Shown here piece after piece: positions 60,322 through 64,000 of a stretch of DNA of 64,000 nt. Below the pieces are notes generated by a model. That model was not told the origin of the DNA. It searched no databases and saw only the letters and a program-made list of their open reading frames with translations. A program made the translations under genes and the position numbers. How positions within the stretch are numbered: position 1 is the stretch's first letter; the number at the start of each line of letters is the position of its first letter. The stretch is from Lachnospiraceae bacterium UBA3804 (lineage in GTDB: Bacteria > Bacillota > Clostridia > Lachnospirales > Lachnospiraceae), in NCBI GenBank assembly GCA_002368665.1, contig DFEK01000002.1:1-64000 (forward strand), given 5' to 3'.

Positions 60322-61051
60322 GGGATCTCATCCTCCTTTCAAGAAGCTTCTGCAGGCGGCTTAATGCGATGACCATAACCAGATAGATCAGCGCAACCGC
60401 GATTAACGGCATGTATGCGGAGAATGTCTGGCTTCGGATGATGTCTCCGCCTTTGGTTAAGTCGGCAAGTGCGATGTAACCGGCTACCGATGTTTCCTTC
60501 AGCAAAACGATAAACTCGTTTCCGAGTGCCGGAAGGACATTTTTCAAAGTCTGCGGAATAATGATAAACCACATGGTCTGGCCATAGTTGAATCCGAGAG
60601 ATCTTCCGGCTTCAAACTGCCCCTGATCGATGGACATGATACCACCGCGGACAATTTCGGCAACATATGCACCGGAATTAATTCCGAATGCCAAAATTGC
60701 AACAATGATCTTATCAATCCGGACCGAACCGAAAATAACGAAATAAATGATCAAAAGCTGTACAACAACCGGGGTTCCGCGGATCACGGTCAGATACACG
60801 TTGCATACAAAATTCAGAACACTCAGCGTTCCTTTGATGAGCGGAGTGGTTCTTCCTACTTTATCATGGGTGGCGCGGATAATCGCAACCAGGAAACCGA
60901 GCACAATACCGATCAAAACGGCAAAAAATGTAATCCGCAAGGTAACGCTAAGACCGTCAACCAGGTATTTCCAGCGGTTGTCCTTGATAAAATTCAAGTA
61001 GAACGCATCTTTAAATTCAATTAAAAACTGCGGTACTGCAATATCGGGCAC
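60311..61051 (-). CDS. Polar amino acid ABC transporter permease
   Basis: 246 residues with five membrane segments. The EAA-type loop EAGRSLGFNYGQTMWFIIIPQTLKNVLPALGNE contacts the ATPase. It belongs to the GlnP/HisM class, which move glutamine, cystine, arginine and similar amino acids; specificity is not visible. Confidence 0.93.
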   Translation of the reverse strand: MPDIAVPQFLIEFKDAFYLNFIKDNRWKYLVDGLSVTLRITFFAVLIGIVLGFLVAIIRATHDKVGRTTPLIKGTLSVLNFVCNVYLTVIRGTPVVVQLLIIYFVIFGSVRIDKIIVAILAFGINSGAYVAEIVRGGIMSIDQGQFEAGRSLGFNYGQTMWFIIIPQTLKNVLPALGNEFIVLLKETSVAGYIALADLTKGGDIIRSQTFSAYMPLIAVALIYLVMVIALSRLQKLLERRMRSRDK

Positions 61052-61074
61052 TATTTGTTCTCTCCTATCATTAG

Positions 61075-61118
61075 TAAAAAATCTGCCGGACGGAAATGGT
61101 TCTCCGAATCCGGCAGAT
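61075..61118 (-). terminator. Internal terminator between the binding-protein and permease genes
   Basis: ATCTGCCGGA (61081-61090) pairs with TCCGGCAGAT (61109-61118), and six T follow on the minus strand. It would let the binding protein be made in excess over the membrane parts. Confidence 0.85.
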
Positions 61119-61142
61119 AAAACTTCTTATTTAGAGTAAGAT

Positions 61143-61877
61143 TTATTCCGCCTTAATATACTTATCTACGATTTCCTGAAGTTTTCCGCTTTCCTGTAAC
61201 TTCTCGATCGCTTTGTTAACCTTCTCAAGAAGATCACTGTTACCTTTCTTTACGGCAATCGCATACTCTTCAACGGTGAACTCCTTATCTACGATACGGA
61301 TCCCTTCGTTCTGCTCAACGAATACCTTTGCGGGCTCATTATCGATGATAACGGCATCCACCTTGTTCTGAAGAAGTGCCTGAACTGCTTCGAAGCCCTT
61401 GTTGTAACGCTCAATGGTTGCATCCTCGATATCTTCTGCATAGATGTCACCGGTGGTACCAAGCTGAACACCGATCGTCTTACCGCCAAGATCGTCGGGA
61501 TCGTCGATTGCGGAATCCTGATTAACGATAATTACCTGGGTGGCAATTGCGTAAGAATTGGAAAAGTCTACATTCTGAAGACGGTCTTCGGTAATGGTAA
61601 GACCTGCAATACCCATATCGGCTTTACCGGACTGTACTGCGGTCAAAATGGAATCAAAAGCCATATCTTCGATCACAAGCTCAGCGCCGACTTCATCGGC
61701 AATTGCCTGTGCAATCTCTACATCGATACCTACGATATTTTCACCTTCATGATACTCATAAGGCGGGAACTCTGCATTTGTTGCCATAACCAGCTGCTTC
61801 TTGGCGCCGCATCCGGTGCAAACAAGCAATGTACCGGTCATAAGAACGGTCAATAAAACGGATACTACTTTCTTCAT
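61143..61877 (-). CDS. Polar amino acid ABC transporter substrate-binding lipoprotein
   Basis: 244 residues with a lipoprotein signal ending LVCTGC, then a family 3 binding fold (ATNAEFPPYEYHEGENIVGIDVEIA, GIAGLTITEDR). The chain resembles cystine, glutamine and arginine binding proteins. It begins the three-gene transporter operon. Confidence 0.94.
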   Translation of the reverse strand: MKKVVSVLLTVLMTGTLLVCTGCGAKKQLVMATNAEFPPYEYHEGENIVGIDVEIAQAIADEVGAELVIEDMAFDSILTAVQSGKADMGIAGLTITEDRLQNVDFSNSYAIATQVIIVNQDSAIDDPDDLGGKTIGVQLGTTGDIYAEDIEDATIERYNKGFEAVQALLQNKVDAVIIDNEPAKVFVEQNEGIRIVDKEFTVEEYAIAVKKGNSDLLEKVNKAIEKLQESGKLQEIVDKYIKAE

Positions 61878-61965
61878 CTCTTCTGTCTCCTAAATCTGAA
61901 AAACTATTGCTGCAATCCGCCCGCATAGGGACGAACATATACTAAAGTACCACTATTCCCTGAAA

Positions 61966-62005
61966 AAATCAACCGCCTGCCGAAATCTTTCTTTCGGCAG
62001 GCGGT
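61966..62005 (-). terminator. Rho-independent terminator after groEL
   Basis: ACCGCCTGCCGAAA (61972-61985) pairs with TTTCGGCAGGCGGT (61992-62005), followed on the minus strand by TGATTTTTTC. Confidence 0.92.
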
Positions 62006-62046
62006 AAGGATTCACATGCTATTTTCCTGTTTCGGAAGCTTCCGGA

Positions 62047-63672
62047 TTAATATCCCATGCCACCCATTCCTGCGCCTGCAGGCATTGCCGGTGTATCTTC
62101 CTTGATGTTTGCAACGGCGCTCTCCGTGGTTAAGAAGGTGGAAGCAACTGAGGTTGCATTCTGAAGAGCACTTCTCGTAACCTTTGCGGGATCAAGGATA
62201 CCTGCATCGATCATTTTAACGTACTCACCCTTCAGGGCATCGAAACCGGTTCCTACTTCGGACTCGTAAACCTTATTGATGATAACGGAGCCGTCCAGGC
62301 CTGCGTTTGCAGCGATGTGATAAAGCGGAGCCTTGAGTGCGGTAAGCACGATCTGTGCACCGGTCTTCTCGTCACCTTCCAGAGCATCTGCAAGTTTCTC
62401 AACCTTCTTGGATGCGTGGATGTATGCGCTTCCGCCGCCGGCAATGATACCTTCCTCAACAGCTGCACGGGTAGCTGCAAGGGCATCTTCCATACGAAGT
62501 TTTGCTTCCTTCATCTCGGTCTCGGTTGCTGCACCGACACGGATAACTGCTACGCCGCCTGCCAGTTTGGCAAGACGTTCCTGTAATTTCTCTTTATCGA
62601 AATCGGAAGTGGTTTCCTCAATCTGCTTCTTGATCTGGGCAACTCTGCCTTCGATGGCTGCCTTGTCGCCTTCGCCGTCAACGATGATGGTGTTCTCTTT
62701 CTGAACTTTAACGCTCTTTGCACGTCCGAGATCTTCGAATGTCGTATCCTTCAATTCCAGACCAAGGTCGGAGCTGATCACCTTACCACCGGTAAGAATG
62801 GCGATATCTTCGAGCATTGCTTTTCTTCTGTCGCCATATCCGGGTGCCTTAACGGCTACCACATTGAAGGTACCTCTTAACTTGTTAACGATTAAGGTGG
62901 TCAGTGCTTCACCTTCCACATCTTCTGCGATGATCAGAAGTTTGGCACCGGATTTCACGCAATCCTCAAGCAGAGGTAAAATATCCTGAATATTGGTGAT
63001 TTTCTTGTCGGTAATCAAAATGTACGGATTATCGAGAACGGCTTCCATTTTCTCCATATCGGTTGCCATATACGCGGATAAATAACCGCGGTCGAACTGC
63101 ATACCTTCCACAAGGTCAAGTTCGGTCTGCATGGTCTTGCTTTCCTCGATGGTGATAACACCGTCTTTGGAAACCTTTTCCATGGCATCCGCTACCATGT
63201 TTCCGACTTCATCGTCGCCTGCGGAAATTGCGGCAACTCTTGCAATATGCTCTTTACCGTTTACCTTGGAGCTCATCTCTTTGATGGCTTCCACTGCGCA
63301 CTCGGTAGCTTTCTTCATACCTTTTCTTAAAATGATCGGGTTAGCACCTGCTGCCAGGTTCTTCATACCTGCATTGATCATAGCCTGTGCGAGAACGGTA
63401 GCGGTTGTGGTACCGTCACCTGCCACATCGTTTGTCTTGGTGGCAACTTCTTTAACAAGCTGTGCACCCATGTTCTCGAATGCATCTTCCAACTCGATTT
63501 CCTTTGCGATGGTAACACCGTCGTTGGTGATTAAAGGAGCGCCGTAGGATTTATCCAGTACTACGTTTCTTCCTTTGGGTCCCAGTGTTACACGGACTGT
63601 ATCCGCAAGCTTGTTTACGCCGGCTTCCAAAGCCTGTCTTGCGTCTGAACCATATTTAATCTCTTTAGCCAT
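62047..63672 (-). CDS. groL: Chaperonin GroEL (60 kDa subunit)
   Basis: 541 residues with GDGTTTATVLAQ (ATP site), LRKGM and a Gly/Met-rich tail (MPAGAGMGGMGY), as in single-copy Firmicute GroEL. It folds proteins in an ATP-driven barrel with GroES. Confidence 0.98.
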   Translation of the reverse strand: MAKEIKYGSDARQALEAGVNKLADTVRVTLGPKGRNVVLDKSYGAPLITNDGVTIAKEIELEDAFENMGAQLVKEVATKTNDVAGDGTTTATVLAQAMINAGMKNLAAGANPIILRKGMKKATECAVEAIKEMSSKVNGKEHIARVAAISAGDDEVGNMVADAMEKVSKDGVITIEESKTMQTELDLVEGMQFDRGYLSAYMATDMEKMEAVLDNPYILITDKKITNIQDILPLLEDCVKSGAKLLIIAEDVEGEALTTLIVNKLRGTFNVVAVKAPGYGDRRKAMLEDIAILTGGKVISSDLGLELKDTTFEDLGRAKSVKVQKENTIIVDGEGDKAAIEGRVAQIKKQIEETTSDFDKEKLQERLAKLAGGVAVIRVGAATETEMKEAKLRMEDALAATRAAVEEGIIAGGGSAYIHASKKVEKLADALEGDEKTGAQIVLTALKAPLYHIAANAGLDGSVIINKVYESEVGTGFDALKGEYVKMIDAGILDPAKVTRSALQNATSVASTFLTTESAVANIKEDTPAMPAGAGMGGMGY

Positions 63673-63694
63673 TGTTTTTTCCTCCAGTTATGTT

Positions 63695-63982
63695 TTATTT
63701 AATGATAGCAAGGATGTCGGACTGCTTTACAATAATGAATTCCTCGTCATCCAGTTTAACTTCCGTACCGGTGTATTTGGAATAGATTACCTTGTCTCCG
63801 GCTACCACTTCCATCTTAACTTCTTTTCCATCCGGTAAGATTCCGGGGCCTACAGCAATTACTTCTGCCTGCTGGGGCTTTTCTTTGCTCTGTCCGGGAA
63901 GAACGATTCCGGATGCGGTTGTCTCTTCTGCCTCAAGCTGCTTTAAAATCACCTTGTCGCCAAGGGGTACTAATTTACTCAT
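63695..63982 (-). CDS. groS: Co-chaperonin GroES (10 kDa subunit)
   Basis: 95 residues with PLGDKVILKQLE, a mobile-loop region (TTASGIVLPGQSKEKPQ) and the final VKQSDILAI. AAGGAGG precedes the ATG. The promoter and any CIRCE heat-shock operator would be just outside the window. Confidence 0.97.
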   Translation of the reverse strand: MSKLVPLGDKVILKQLEAEETTASGIVLPGQSKEKPQQAEVIAVGPGILPDGKEVKMEVVAGDKVIYSKYTGTEVKLDDEEFIIVKQSDILAIIK

Positions 63983-64000
63983 AAGGTTGCCTCCTTTATA

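Noticed and set aside
63983..64000. CIRCE heat-shock operator for groES-groEL
   Set aside because: Only the ribosome-binding site is inside the window; the operator would be upstream of 64000 and cannot be seen.

Overview
The window looks like a chromosomal segment of an anaerobic, fermentative Firmicute of the Lachnospiraceae (gut or rumen Clostridia). The evidence is moderate GC, Gram-positive lipoproteins, a PASTA kinase/phosphatase pair, HemZ, an Fe-dependent alcohol dehydrogenase, a T-box leader, a ferredoxin-type aldo/keto reductase and a surface GH9 cellulase. Nearly all genes are on the minus strand. No tRNA, rRNA, CRISPR array, insertion sequence or phage gene was seen.

Region 1 (1-9.06 kb) is accessory: the end of a LysR regulator, a membrane alpha/beta hydrolase, a flavin-fold protein divergent from an alcohol dehydrogenase, an ECF sigma factor fused to a membrane-spanning extracytoplasmic domain, and a solute-binding lipoprotein downstream of a hybrid histidine kinase. 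Two near-identical palindromic double promoters lie here. Region 2 (9.1-12.6 kb) holds a sodium:solute symporter whose promoter overlaps a perfect BirA-type operator, a birA-like gene with eroded ligase motifs, and an aldo/keto reductase. Region 3 (12.6-30.3 kb) has a zinc-ribbon repeat protein, an aminotransferase and the conserved housekeeping run secDF-recJ-priA-def-fmt-rsmB-rlmN-stp-prkC-rsgA-rpe.

Region 4 (30.3-37.3 kb) carries a CNNM/CBS membrane protein, a degenerate sirtuin, an L,D-transpeptidase, a GH9 lipoprotein cellulase, a small lipoprotein and an Sfp-type phosphopantetheinyl transferase. Region 5 (37.3-48.3 kb) is the conserved relA-MBL-hemZ-hisS-aspS run. It is interrupted by a beta-propeller/HD-GYP sensor and by a 120-bp nested palindrome between hisS and aspS.

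Region 6 (48.4-59.5 kb) is the most notable. A seven-gene operon encodes a C-A-T NRPS-like protein, an NAD-dependent epimerase/reductase, an MBL hydrolase, an F390-synthetase-like adenylating enzyme, a KAS III, an ACP and a KAS II. It looks like a small hybrid NRPS/fatty-acid pathway of unknown product. Just downstream, an HTH-cupin-acyl-CoA synthetase fusion has its own promoter and a complete T-box riboswitch whose specifier reads as ATC (isoleucine). This suggests control of a carboxylic-acid activating enzyme by tRNA-Ile charging, possibly for making isoleucine from 2-methylbutyrate. Region 7 (59.5-64 kb) has a polar amino acid ABC transporter and groES-groEL.
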